DNA of 5,864 bases from an uncultured Subdoligranulum sp. (GCF_937890665.1 NZ_CALADU010000215.1:1-5864); one strand, 5' to 3'; shown: positions 1-5,191, numbered from the stretch's first letter. Notes: a model not told the origin generated them from the sequence alone. Translations and numbers: made by a program.

Positions 1-283
1 CGTCAGCCGCAACCTCCATCACCTTTTCCTCCACCTGCTTGTGGTTCACTTCGTCATAGATGTTCAGAGTGATTTCCTTGGTGGTGACGACGGGCTTCAC
101 GCCGACATACACATAACCATCAGGAGTGATCGTGAGATCGCCGGTCACAGTGAACTCATAGCCGGCGGGAAGGGTAATGGCGCTGGTGTTGATGGTGGTA
201 GCGTCAGCCGCAACCTCCATCACCTTTTCCTCCACCTGCTTGTGGTTCACTTCGTCGTAGAAGTTCAGGGTGATTTCCTTGGT
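1..283 (-). repeat. 201-bp in-frame tandem repeat of the surface protein gene
   Basis: One full unit (83-283, residues 341-407) is followed by the first 82 bases of the next (1-82). Positions 1-55 match 202-256 exactly, and the next 29 bases carry three differences, so the period is 201 bp or 67 codons. Near-identity at DNA level points to recent duplication or homogenisation. The total copy number cannot be known from this window. Confidence 0.9.
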
Positions 284-1303
284 GGCGGGAGGCAGTTCCG
301 TATACTGAGCGACGAAGATTACTTCACTCGTAGTTCCCTGCGTTCTCTGCAAAATAATGTTATAAGAAACATAATCCCCTTTTTTGAAAGAAGTGGTGAT
401 ACTTTGATCTGCGGAAGTCCACTTCCACGAATCAAAGTCAAAGCCCTCAGGTGCTGTGACTTCAGGTACCTGGAAAGCCTGGCTGCTCTGCGGATTCAGC
501 TTGAGTGTTGTTGTGGCGCCGGGTGCAAACTCGCCGCCGGCGGCTGCAAACTTGACCGTGATATCCTTTTCCAGATAATCCGCCTTGCCGTTGTTATTGC
601 TGTCCTCGGCCCAAACGGCATACAGAGTGGTATCCTTGTCGATGCGTTTGGTCTGATTCGCATCGATGATACCTGCGGCGTTCTGTGCATCCAGGCTCGT
701 AATGAGATCCTTTTTCGTCTCGCTGAAGCCAAGAAGAACAGCCTTGTCTCTGGTAAAGGAAACGCCATTGCCAACCGCAACCGCGTCGTGCTCTAAAAAG
801 TTCTGTACAACAGCAGATTCCTTACCGCCGTTGGGATCATAGGTCAGCTTGACATCCAGGAGAATCTGAGTCATATGATTAAGCCCACCAAGATCATGTA
901 CAAGCTGCCCGGGATCAATAGCAACCGGAATTTGATATTTTGTTCCTGTTTTATCAATTTGGGCACAAATAGTAATTGCAGTAACATTATCGCTTATACC
1001 ACCCCAGTGGTCTATAGAAGTATTTTGAACCTTCCAAGCGTTATGCTCTTCCAAGTACCCGTTTGTACCGCTTCCGTCAACCGTATCAGAGCCGGAATGC
1101 ACAAAAATCTTATCAATTTTAATTTCATTCTGCTCATGCCCGGGGTTGTAGTTCTGCACAACTTTCTTGATTTTATCAAGATACATGATGTGGAACTCAG
1201 TGTCGTTGACACGCCGTGCTTCCGGTGCGGCAAACGCCGACGCAGGCATCAGTCCGATGACCAGGCAGAGCATCAGCAAAACTGCTGACAATCTTCTTTT
1301 CAT
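1..1303 (-). CDS. Secreted InlB-like/tandem-repeat surface protein, N-terminal 434 codons (3' end beyond window)
   Basis: The reading frame is open from the ATG at 1303 to the left edge, so the C-terminus is not seen. The start is fixed by AAGGAGG nine bases upstream and by a signal peptide (MKRR, a hydrophobic core at about residues 5-19, then ASAFA before A26; likely cleavage after 25). Residues 26-150 are an unrecognised domain. Residues 152-232 resemble an InlB B-repeat/Listeria-Bacteroides module (LTYDPNGGKES ... TTLYAVWAED). Residues 234-245 (DSNNNGKADYLE) look like a calcium-binding Asp/Asn loop. A second related module follows at about 246-336, with FDFDSWKW at its centre. From 341 a 67-residue repeat begins (TKEITLNFYDEVNHKQ ...), and a second copy starts at 408. 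The protein is therefore exported and probably held at the cell surface, but the anchor (LPXTG, SLH or other) would lie outside the window. An adhesin-like role is family-based inference only. GC content and codon use fit the rest of the window. Confidence 0.9.
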   Translation of the reverse strand, partial: MKRRLSAVLLMLCLVIGLMPASAFAAPEARRVNDTEFHIMYLDKIKKVVQNYNPGHEQNEIKIDKIFVHSGSDTVDGSGTNGYLEEHNAWKVQNTSIDHWGGISDNVTAITICAQIDKTGTKYQIPVAIDPGQLVHDLGGLNHMTQILLDVKLTYDPNGGKESAVVQNFLEHDAVAVGNGVSFTRDKAVLLGFSETKKDLITSLDAQNAAGIIDANQTKRIDKDTTLYAVWAEDSNNNGKADYLEKDITVKFAAAGGEFAPGATTTLKLNPQSSQAFQVPEVTAPEGFDFDSWKWTSADQSITTSFKKGDYVSYNIILQRTQGTTSEVIFVAQYTELPPATKEITLNFYDEVNHKQVEEKVMEVAADATTINTSAITLPAGYEFTVTGDLTITPDGYVYVGVKPVVTTKEITLNIYDEVNHKQVEEKVMEVAAD

Positions 1304-1583
1304 CAATGTTTCCTCCTTTATAGAATTACGCTTACGCGCGCACGGAAACCCTCGGGCGGCTCTCTCAAACCTGGTACATGGAGATCCGCAGTCCTTGCGC
1401 TTCCGCAAATTTGCCATACGCCGGAGTAAACGCTCCTGACCCCACGGCGTTTCACCTTGCTGCAGGTGGCCTGTCCTGTCTGGCCGACAGAGGCAGGGCT
1501 GGATATGTTCCTGTACCTCCTCACCCTTTCCTGTTTCATTTGATATACAGATATATGATGCCCTGCTGATCGCAGGGCAGGGG
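1304..1583 (-). other. 280-base leader/intergenic stretch upstream of the surface protein gene
   Basis: This lies between the zinc-ribbon repeat gene stop and the surface protein start. It holds several short hairpins. TGCCCTGC/GCAGGGCA at 1559-1566 and 1572-1579 lies just past the upstream stop but has no T-run, so it is a poor terminator. A compound stem at 1428-1436 and 1443-1460 pairs ACGCC with GGCGT around GGAG/CTCC. A short TTGCG-GAAG-CGCAA stem lies nearer the gene. I found no convincing promoter. The surface protein frame has no stop codon across the whole stretch, but the ribosome site and signal peptide argue that translation begins at 1303. It may be an untranslated structured leader; no known riboswitch class matches well. 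Confidence 0.35.
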
Positions 1584-2723
1584 TCACAATACGGGTCGTC
1601 CCGCGCCTTGATGAAGGGGCTTTGACGCGGGCAATTCCAGGTTCGCATGCCGCCGTTTTGCCACACCGGCGCAGACGGGGCAGCCGCATTTTTGCGATCC
1701 TGCCCGGGCATAAACGACGGCTTTCCACACATGGCCATAATCACACTGCCACCACGCTCTCCGGTGAGAACCGGTCGTGACCATCTGAGGAGTCAAGGCG
1801 CCATTGAGATTAGGATGCCATTGAGCGGCAACTTTTGGTTCCAGGGTCGCCAGATCGTTGAATCCTGGCAGCACCTTTTTTCCGGTACAATACGGACATT
1901 CGCTTCCACGGGTACGCGCTGTTACAGCAGCCTCATAATCATGGCCCTTTTCACACCGCCACCAGACTTTACGGTTGGAATTTGGCGTGACCTGTTGTGG
2001 TGATAGCTTGCCGTTTTTTTCCGAATTCCACTGGGCCGCAATAACAGGAAATTGACTTGCCAAATCATTTTCACCCGGAAGCACTGTTTTTCCGCTGCAC
2101 ACCGGGCAACCGCTTCCGGATACCCGGGATGCTACCGTAGCCTGCCACTTATGGCCTTTCTTACAGATCCACCACACCTTTCGTCTGGTACCCGGCACGA
2201 CGGAATCAGGAGTAAGGTTTCCGTTTTTATCCATATCCCACTGAGCAGCGAGCATGGGGTACTGTGATGCCAGATCGTTTTCATTGGAGTGGATCTCTCG
2301 GTTCGCACACACCGGGCAACCACAGCCGACCACACGGGATTTGACCTGTGCTCGCCACTCGTGTCCCTTTTCGCATATCCACCAGACCATCCGATGGCTG
2401 CCGGGCAAAACCCGGGCTGGATCAATGTTACTGTTTCGCGTTGGGTGCCACTGGCAAATCAGGTCAGGAAATAGTGTGGCCATATCGTTTTCTCCTGACT
2501 GCGCAACCTTACCGGTGCAGACCGGACAGCCGGTTCCGCCGCCCGTTCTGGTGTATACTGCGGCCTGCCAGCGATGGCCTTTTTCGCACTGCCACCAGAC
2601 TTTGCGTTTGCTGCCGCGGCAGATGCAGGTCGGCGTGATGGGCAAATTTGTATCTACTACCCATTGCTCCAGCAGTTCTTGCCGTCTTTCCCGTATGCAG
2701 AAGTCGTACAGGCTCTCACGCAT
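1584..2723 (-). CDS. Five-unit zinc-ribbon repeat protein (DUF4379/PF14311-like), 379 aa
   Basis: The start chosen is the ATG at 2723, with AGGGGG eight bases upstream. The same frame is open to an ATG at 2804, but that would place the 5' end inside a terminator and across a recombination site. After a short N-terminal helix (RESLYDFCIRERRQELL) there are five units of about 70 residues. Each carries WWxC, then GH four residues after the Cys, then CPxC; these motifs span residues 43-69, 114-139, 184-209, 254-279 and 324-351. Conserved linkers read ENDLA..P..AAQW...NG.L.P. Each unit supplies a Cys, His and two further Cys that could hold one zinc. This matches my memory of the DUF4379 zinc-ribbon family. 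Some relatives carry a Vsr-like endonuclease domain, but here only 28 low-complexity residues follow the last CPVC. There is no signal peptide, so it is probably cytoplasmic and may bind nucleic acid or protein. Function is unknown. Expression probably depends on the adjacent invertible promoter segment. Confidence 0.88.
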   Translation of the reverse strand: MRESLYDFCIRERRQELLEQWVVDTNLPITPTCICRGSKRKVWWQCEKGHRWQAAVYTRTGGGTGCPVCTGKVAQSGENDMATLFPDLICQWHPTRNSNIDPARVLPGSHRMVWWICEKGHEWRAQVKSRVVGCGCPVCANREIHSNENDLASQYPMLAAQWDMDKNGNLTPDSVVPGTRRKVWWICKKGHKWQATVASRVSGSGCPVCSGKTVLPGENDLASQFPVIAAQWNSEKNGKLSPQQVTPNSNRKVWWRCEKGHDYEAAVTARTRGSECPYCTGKKVLPGFNDLATLEPKVAAQWHPNLNGALTPQMVTTGSHRRAWWQCDYGHVWKAVVYARAGSQKCGCPVCAGVAKRRHANLELPASKPLHQGAGRPVL

Positions 2724-2742
2724 GGCCAGTCCCCCTTTTAGG

Positions 2743-2758
2743 CAGAATCGACATTCTG
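2743..2758 (+). repeat. Left 16-bp inverted repeat of invertible segment (probable recombinase site)
   Basis: CAGAATCGACATTCTG is the exact reverse complement of 2984-2999. Each copy is also nearly palindromic, with CAGAAT/ATTCTG arms around an asymmetric CGAC centre. That is the expected shape of a tyrosine recombinase core site, whose asymmetric centre gives it direction. It lies 19 bases upstream of the zinc-ribbon repeat gene start. Confidence 0.8.
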
Positions 2759-2783
2759 AATAGTTCCTTGCGTCTTTTCGCTT

Positions 2784-2836
2784 CAAATAAAAAGATGGGC
2801 ACAAAAAATTGCCCGTCTTTCTCGTAGAAAGCGGGC
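2784..2836 (-). terminator. Overlapping minus-strand intrinsic terminators inside the invertible segment
   Basis: Reading the minus strand, GCCCG-CTTTC pairs with GAAAG-CGGGC (2811-2836, five-base loop, one bulged base) and is followed by AATTTTTTG. A second hairpin shares one arm: AAAGACGGGC pairs with GCCCATCTTT (2791-2800 with 2811-2820, one G-T pair, ten-base loop), followed by TTATTTG. Either could end transcripts coming from the recombinase gene before they reach the zinc-ribbon repeat gene. On the plus strand the T-runs are poorer, so the block is mainly leftward in this orientation. Confidence 0.7.
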
Positions 2837-2916
2837 AAAAGAACGCAGAAATCCAGGCCGCAAATGCAAATTATGCCTGCGACCTATATTTTTGTGCTCA
2901 AAATCTTGAATATACC

Positions 2917-2945
2917 TTGCTTTTGATTTTCACACCTGCTATAAT
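2917..2945 (+). promoter_or_regulatory. Strong sigma-70-type promoter within the invertible segment, pointing right
   Basis: The -35 box is TTGCTT (2917-2922), followed by a 17-bp spacer and a perfect TATAAT -10 box (2940-2945). The -10 is preceded by TGC, giving an extended -10. The flanks are AT-rich. No plus-strand gene lies downstream; the transcript would leave the segment and run antisense into the recombinase 3' end. This is the best promoter-like sequence I see in the window. Confidence 0.75.
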
Positions 2946-2983
2946 GAAGGCGTATATATTCCGGTATGTAGTCGACAGTGGGA

Positions 2984-2999
2984 CAGAATGTCGATTCTG
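2984..2999 (+). repeat. Right 16-bp inverted repeat of invertible segment (probable recombinase site)
   Basis: CAGAATGTCGATTCTG is the exact reverse complement of 2743-2758. Identity stops at both edges of the 16 bases, so the repeat is short and sharply bounded. The recombinase TAG stop (3003-3005) begins four bases to its right, as is common where a recombinase sits next to its own substrate site. Confidence 0.8.
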
Positions 3000-3002
3000 T
3001 GA

Positions 3003-3848
3003 CTATGACACCAGCCCCAGTCGGTCAATCTGTTGCCGATGCTCCACGCCAGAGGAAACTAGGTAGATGCGTGTGGTTTCGATGTTGCTGTGGCCCAGCA
3101 GGTCGGCCAGCTTGGCAATATCCCGGCAGGCACGGTAGAAAACTGTGGCAAACAGGTGCCGCAGGTTATGAGGGAATACTTTTCCCGGCTCCACACCCGC
3201 ATACTTGCACAGCCCTTTCAGTTCCGCCCATATCTGTCGGCGGCCAAGTTCTTTTCCGCTTTTGGTGCGAAAGATTGCGCCGGAAGCGGTTTTCTGTTTT
3301 TTCGCGTACTTCAGCAGTTTGCGGCAGAGTTTTCCGGGGAGCAGGATGGTGCGGATCTTACCTTTGAGGGCGATTTCTGCCTTGCCCTGTTGAACAGCTT
3401 CCACCGTGATATATGGTACTTCGCTGACCCGGATACCGGTGGCTCCAATGGTTTCCACCAGAAGGCCCAGCCGTTCCCGCCCTAATTGATAGGCCGTGTT
3501 CAAAAGTCGCTGGTAGTCTTCCTTCGTCAGTTCACGGTTGGCATCCCGAAACAGGCGGCGCTGTATTTTCAGGAACTTTACCCGGCACTCCTGCAGGTCG
3601 AGAAACTCCAGTAAACTGTTCAGGGCAGAGAGCATAGCATTGACTGTGGTCGGGGCATAGTCTTGAGACACAAGGTGGGACTTCCACTCTGAGGCTAACT
3701 CCTTGCTGATATCACGACCATCAAGCCAGCAGGCAAATGACCGGATGTCCCGGAGATATTTCTCCACGGTTGCGCCGCTCTTTTCCTCCGCCAGAAGGTA
3801 ATGAGCATACGCTTGGATTTGATGTTGCGTTAACTGATAATTTTTCAT
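3003..3848 (-). CDS. Tyrosine recombinase/integrase, probable DNA invertase, 281 aa
   Basis: The ATG at 3848 follows GGGAGG with a seven-base spacer. An upstream in-frame ATG at 3935 lacks this and would read through a hairpin. The N-terminal SAM-like core-binding domain covers about residues 8-85 (AYAHYLLAEEKSGATVEKYLRDIRSF). The catalytic domain covers about 105-270 and has the full set: R140 in ATGIRVSE, probable K164 in the beta-hairpin, H227 and R230 in PHNLRH, H253 in LGHSN, and the nucleophile Y262 in TTRIYL. At 281 residues it is the size of simple XerC/D-like or invertase enzymes and lacks the arm-binding domain of many phage integrases. It would cut and rejoin DNA through a 3'-phosphotyrosine link. 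The inverted repeats just past its 3' end are its most likely substrate, making it a promoter invertase. Excision or integration of an element is less likely, as I see no attachment-site pair. It appears intact. Confidence 0.93.
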   Translation of the reverse strand: MKNYQLTQHQIQAYAHYLLAEEKSGATVEKYLRDIRSFACWLDGRDISKELASEWKSHLVSQDYAPTTVNAMLSALNSLLEFLDLQECRVKFLKIQRRLFRDANRELTKEDYQRLLNTAYQLGRERLGLLVETIGATGIRVSEVPYITVEAVQQGKAEIALKGKIRTILLPGKLCRKLLKYAKKQKTASGAIFRTKSGKELGRRQIWAELKGLCKYAGVEPGKVFPHNLRHLFATVFYRACRDIAKLADLLGHSNIETTRIYLVSSGVEHRQQIDRLGLVS

Positions 3849-3996
3849 AGCGATCCTCCCATTGTATACTGCTATTGTACAGGAAGCCGTGGATAACAAA
3901 GCCCACAGCGGCAAATATCGCTGTGGGCTTTGCACACCATATTGATAGGATTGCCACTGGCACAGGAAAGATATGCGCTTCCGATACTTTCTTCAT
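3721..3996 (-). CDS. Possible small overlapping ORF, 91 aa, unrecognised
   Basis: A strong AGGAGGAGGG lies six bases before the ATG at 3996 (MKKVSEAH ...). Residues 13-41 are hydrophobic and could be one membrane segment. The frame reads through the 3898-3931 hairpin and then overlaps the first 128 bases of the recombinase in another frame, where the residues (SLPSGGGKERRNRGE) look like a shadow. Either only the front part is meaningful, for example translation coupling into the recombinase start, or the ribosome-site-like sequence is incidental. I do not recognise it. Confidence 0.25.
   Translation of the reverse strand: MKKVSEAHIFPVPVAILSIWCAKPTAIFAAVGFVIHGFLYNSSIQWEDRYEKLSVNATSNPSVCSLPSGGGKERRNRGEISPGHPVICLLA
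3898..3931 (-). terminator. Perfect 13-bp hairpin between the small zinc-ribbon gene and the recombinase
   Basis: AAAGCCCACAGCG (3898-3910) pairs exactly with 3919-3931 across an eight-base loop. On the minus strand it is followed by TTTGTTATCC, a short interrupted T-run. It lies 93 bases past the stop of the 67-residue zinc-ribbon gene and about 50 bases before the recombinase start. It probably ends the former and separates it from the latter. A weak TACAAT -10-like box follows, but I see no clear -35. Confidence 0.6.
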
Positions 3997-4023
3997 CGCA
4001 TTCCCTCCTCCTGCACTCTAAGG

Positions 4024-4227
4024 TTATCTTCTTACTTGTGGGAAACGGTGAGGTTCTGCTACACACTGGTACAGTACCGCTCCGCAGCGGCGGCAAATCA
4101 GGTATTTCAAGCGATTTCCCAGAAGTCCGTGATACTTGAATGTAACCAGGGCTACACTGTGCTGCCAGCCTTCACCGATATCCTGTGATCCGCAGTACTG
4201 GCATCTGGTAACGGGAACTTGTGCCAT
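4024..4227 (-). CDS. Small two-CxxC zinc-ribbon protein, 67 aa
   Basis: The ATG at 4227 follows GAGGAG nine bases upstream. A longer in-frame start at 4269 has no ribosome site. Two Cys pairs, C9-x2-C12 (CQYC) and C45-x2-C48 (CRRC), are 33 residues apart, which is a classical zinc-ribbon spacing. Between them is a conserved-looking stretch (GEGWQHSVALVTFKYHGL), and RRCGAVLYQCVAEPHRF follows. Short proteins like this in Firmicutes are often labelled 'transcription initiation factor TFIIIB'-like purely from the zinc ribbon. I see no basis for a real TFIIB role; DNA, RNA or protein binding is possible. It appears to be a single-gene unit, with a hairpin downstream and no close upstream partner. 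A weak promoter-like pair (TGGACT, 17 bp, TATTGT) lies upstream. Confidence 0.8.
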   Translation of the reverse strand: MAQVPVTRCQYCGSQDIGEGWQHSVALVTFKYHGLLGNRLKYLICRRCGAVLYQCVAEPHRFPQVRR

Positions 4228-4375
4228 AGTGTTCTTCTCCTCTCTGTTTTGTTGGCTGTAAACACACAATACCGAGAGACGATCCAGAAGTCCAGAGAAT
4301 GTTGCTGCTCAAAATGGAGAAGATCAGAGATGAAAAAAAGGCAATACGCCCAAAAGCATTGTACGCCTGACCGCA

Positions 4376-4424
4376 TAAAAATCAGGCATCTCTCTCCGCT
4401 TCTTCCGCTGGAAAGAGATGCCTG
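4376..4424 (-). terminator. Intrinsic terminator overlapping the 3' end of the DUF6809-like pseudogene
   Basis: On the minus strand CAGGCATCTCT (from 4424 to 4414) pairs exactly with AGAGATGCCTG (4393 to 4383) and is followed by ATTTTTATG. The stem contains the final codons and the restored TGA stop (4382-4384) of the frameshifted gene. This supports placing the ancestral gene end here. Confidence 0.75.
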
Positions 4425-4670
4425 TCCGTTTCAAAGTGATTCAGTTCGTATGCCAATTCCCATGCCAATTTGACCCACAGAAGAAACTATCCACGGAGAT
4501 CTCTTCGCAATCAAGCTCAGGGCATCCATGATCCGCAGCACCAGTTTTCTCTCTGATTTTTCCAATTGCTCGATGAACTGCTTGTGACAAGCTTTAATTT
4601 CCTGCTCAGCTTCCACCATAGGCAGTGGCGTGTAAAATCTGTTGTAGAGCTGTTTCAGAGCGTCGTTCAT
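4382..4670 (-). pseudogene. DUF6809-like small protein gene broken by two single-base deletions
   Basis: The ATG at 4670 follows a perfect AAGGAGG with an eight-base spacer. The frame reads MNDALKQLYNRFYTPLPM ... EKSERKLVLRIMDA, which matches my memory of DUF6809-type Clostridia proteins. It then turns into unrelated sequence ending at 4431. The neighbouring frames resume the expected protein: EEISVDSFFCG near 4480-4505, then KLAWELAYELNHFETDR near 4425-4470, ending at a TGA at 4382-4384. Two one-base losses, near 4499-4510 and 4470-4476, restore a 96-residue protein exactly (289 plus 2 bases is 97 codons). The intact part, about residues 1-45, includes a charged helical stretch. Family function is unknown. 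Sequencing error is an alternative, but two independent losses fit genuine decay better. Confidence 0.75.
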
Positions 4671-4725
4671 GTGTCCTACCTCCTTGCAGCAAGACACCAT
4701 ACCACAGGTCATCTGAAAAGCCACT

Positions 4726-4754
4726 ACAATATTTGCTTTTTTGTCATTATCCAA
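4726..4754 (-). promoter_or_regulatory. Candidate promoter for the DUF6809-like gene
   Basis: On the minus strand TTGGAT (4754-4749) and TATTGT (4731-4726) are separated by exactly 17 bp in AT-rich DNA, about 55 bases before the ATG at 4670. Each box matches consensus at four of six positions, so this is modest evidence. Confidence 0.35.
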
Positions 4755-4789
4755 ACTCGAAGCTTTGTTCGTTATCTAAAAATGCATTA

Positions 4790-4832
4790 TGAGCAAAAAA
4801 CAGGGGATGTGGTGTTCCACATCCCCTGTTTT
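4790..4832 (-). terminator. Perfect 16-bp hairpin with T-run (minus-strand, possibly two-way, terminator)
   Basis: AAAACAGGGGATGTGG (4797-4812) pairs exactly with 4817-4832 across the loop TGTT. On the minus strand the stem runs straight into TTTTTTGC, an ideal U-tract; on the plus strand it ends with TTTT. It lies upstream of the DUF6809-like gene and would insulate it from transcripts from the right. Confidence 0.75.
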
Positions 4833-4847
4833 CCCCATACACAGCAT

Positions 4848-5082
4848 TAAGCCCCATAGGTCCACATTGTGTACCTATGGGGCTTATCAGTTCGCAGGTG
4901 CTTCTTTTTGGGTATATCGCAACCGTATAGATACCCAGGCTTCAGGTTTGCACCCAAAACCAAATCACAACCCAGCACAGCGGTTGTGATTTGGAAAGGA
5001 GGAGCAAGGAAGCGGGCGGATGACGTCTTTTTTGCCATGGGAATAAAAAGACGTCGGAGCAAAGCGGACTTTGCTCCGACGT
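4848..5082. repeat. Cluster of perfect inverted repeats (stem-loop array)
   Basis: Perfect stems lie at 4848-4860/4874-4886 (13 bp), 4960-4972/4982-4994 (13 bp), 5022-5032/5045-5055 (11 bp) and 5051-5064/5069-5082 (14 bp). The last two share bases 5051-5055, so they exclude each other. Weaker alternatives lie at 4909-4915/4931-4937 and 4906-4913/4952-4959. With the 4797-4832 hairpin this makes five perfect stems in under 300 bases and no supported gene. The sequences differ, so this is neither one repeat copied nor a CRISPR array. Confidence 0.7.
5044..5082 (-). terminator. Intrinsic terminator with 14-bp stem, minus strand
   Basis: On the minus strand ACGTCGGAGCAAAG pairs exactly with CTTTGCTCCGACGT across the tetraloop TCCG, followed by CTTTTTATT. 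This is a textbook intrinsic terminator for transcription arriving from the right, from the IS30 remnant or from whatever gene lay there before insertion. The T-run and distal arm also form the competing 5022-5055 hairpin. Confidence 0.75.
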
Positions 5083-5191
5083 GGAAGGGGAGGTTAAAAT
5101 CGATATTTTTACTTTGTGGCAGAGAACGCCTCGTTTTGGAAATTTGCATAGCAAATCATTTCTGTACAAATGCAGAGATTTAGGTATAGTG
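5083..5191. other. Short AT-rich gap beside the IS remnant
   Basis: I see no gene or clear promoter here. A small ATTTGC/GCAAAT palindrome at about 5140-5154 is the only structure. Confidence 0.4.

Larger units (their letters stand above)
2759..2983. other. Putative invertible promoter segment, OFF orientation relative to the zinc-ribbon repeat gene
   Basis: This 225-bp non-coding segment is bounded by exact 16-bp inverted repeats and sits directly beyond the 3' end of a tyrosine recombinase gene. It carries a strong promoter pointing right (2917-2945) and a terminator acting leftward (2784-2836). As written, the promoter fires away from the zinc-ribbon gene, and the terminator blocks readthrough from the recombinase. 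Inversion maps position x to 5742 minus x. This puts the -10 box at 2797-2802 on the minus strand, so transcription would start near 2790 and reach the ATG at 2723 after about 65 bases. The layout is seen directly; inversion itself is inferred. Confidence 0.75.

Noticed and set aside
41..796. Plus-strand 251-codon open frame opposite the surface protein gene
   Set aside because: It mirrors the minus-strand gene, which has a signal peptide, ribosome site and recognisable repeats. It lacks all of these.
1304..1583. c-di-GMP-I riboswitch
   Set aside because: Only the GGCAAA and a short stem resemble it. The conserved GACGCAAAGC core and a normal GNRA loop are missing, so it is not called.
1647..2763. 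Several plus-strand and alternative-frame open stretches across the zinc-ribbon repeats
   Set aside because: They are shadows of the repetitive minus-strand coding sequence and show Cys/Trp/Pro-rich translations without family features.
2724..2804. Longer start for the zinc-ribbon repeat gene at 2804, giving 406 aa
   Set aside because: It would begin inside a terminator hairpin and cross the recombination site, and I see no ribosome site before it. The internal ATG at 2723 has one.
2743..2999. Inverted repeats as operator sites for a regulator rather than recombination sites
   Set aside because: Possible for a palindrome, but an exact inverted pair at both ends of a promoter segment, one of them abutting a recombinase gene, fits a recombination substrate better.
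3849..3935. Longer start for the tyrosine recombinase at 3935, giving 310 aa
   Set aside because: The extra residues span a 13-bp hairpin and do not resemble the family. GGGAGG directly precedes the ATG at 3848.
4797..5082. CRISPR array or tandem repeat
   Set aside because: The stems have unrelated sequences and irregular spacing, so there is no repeat-spacer pattern.
4847..5183. Open frames on both strands through the hairpin region
   Set aside because: They cross several perfect inverted repeats and terminators and have no ribosome sites or family resemblance.
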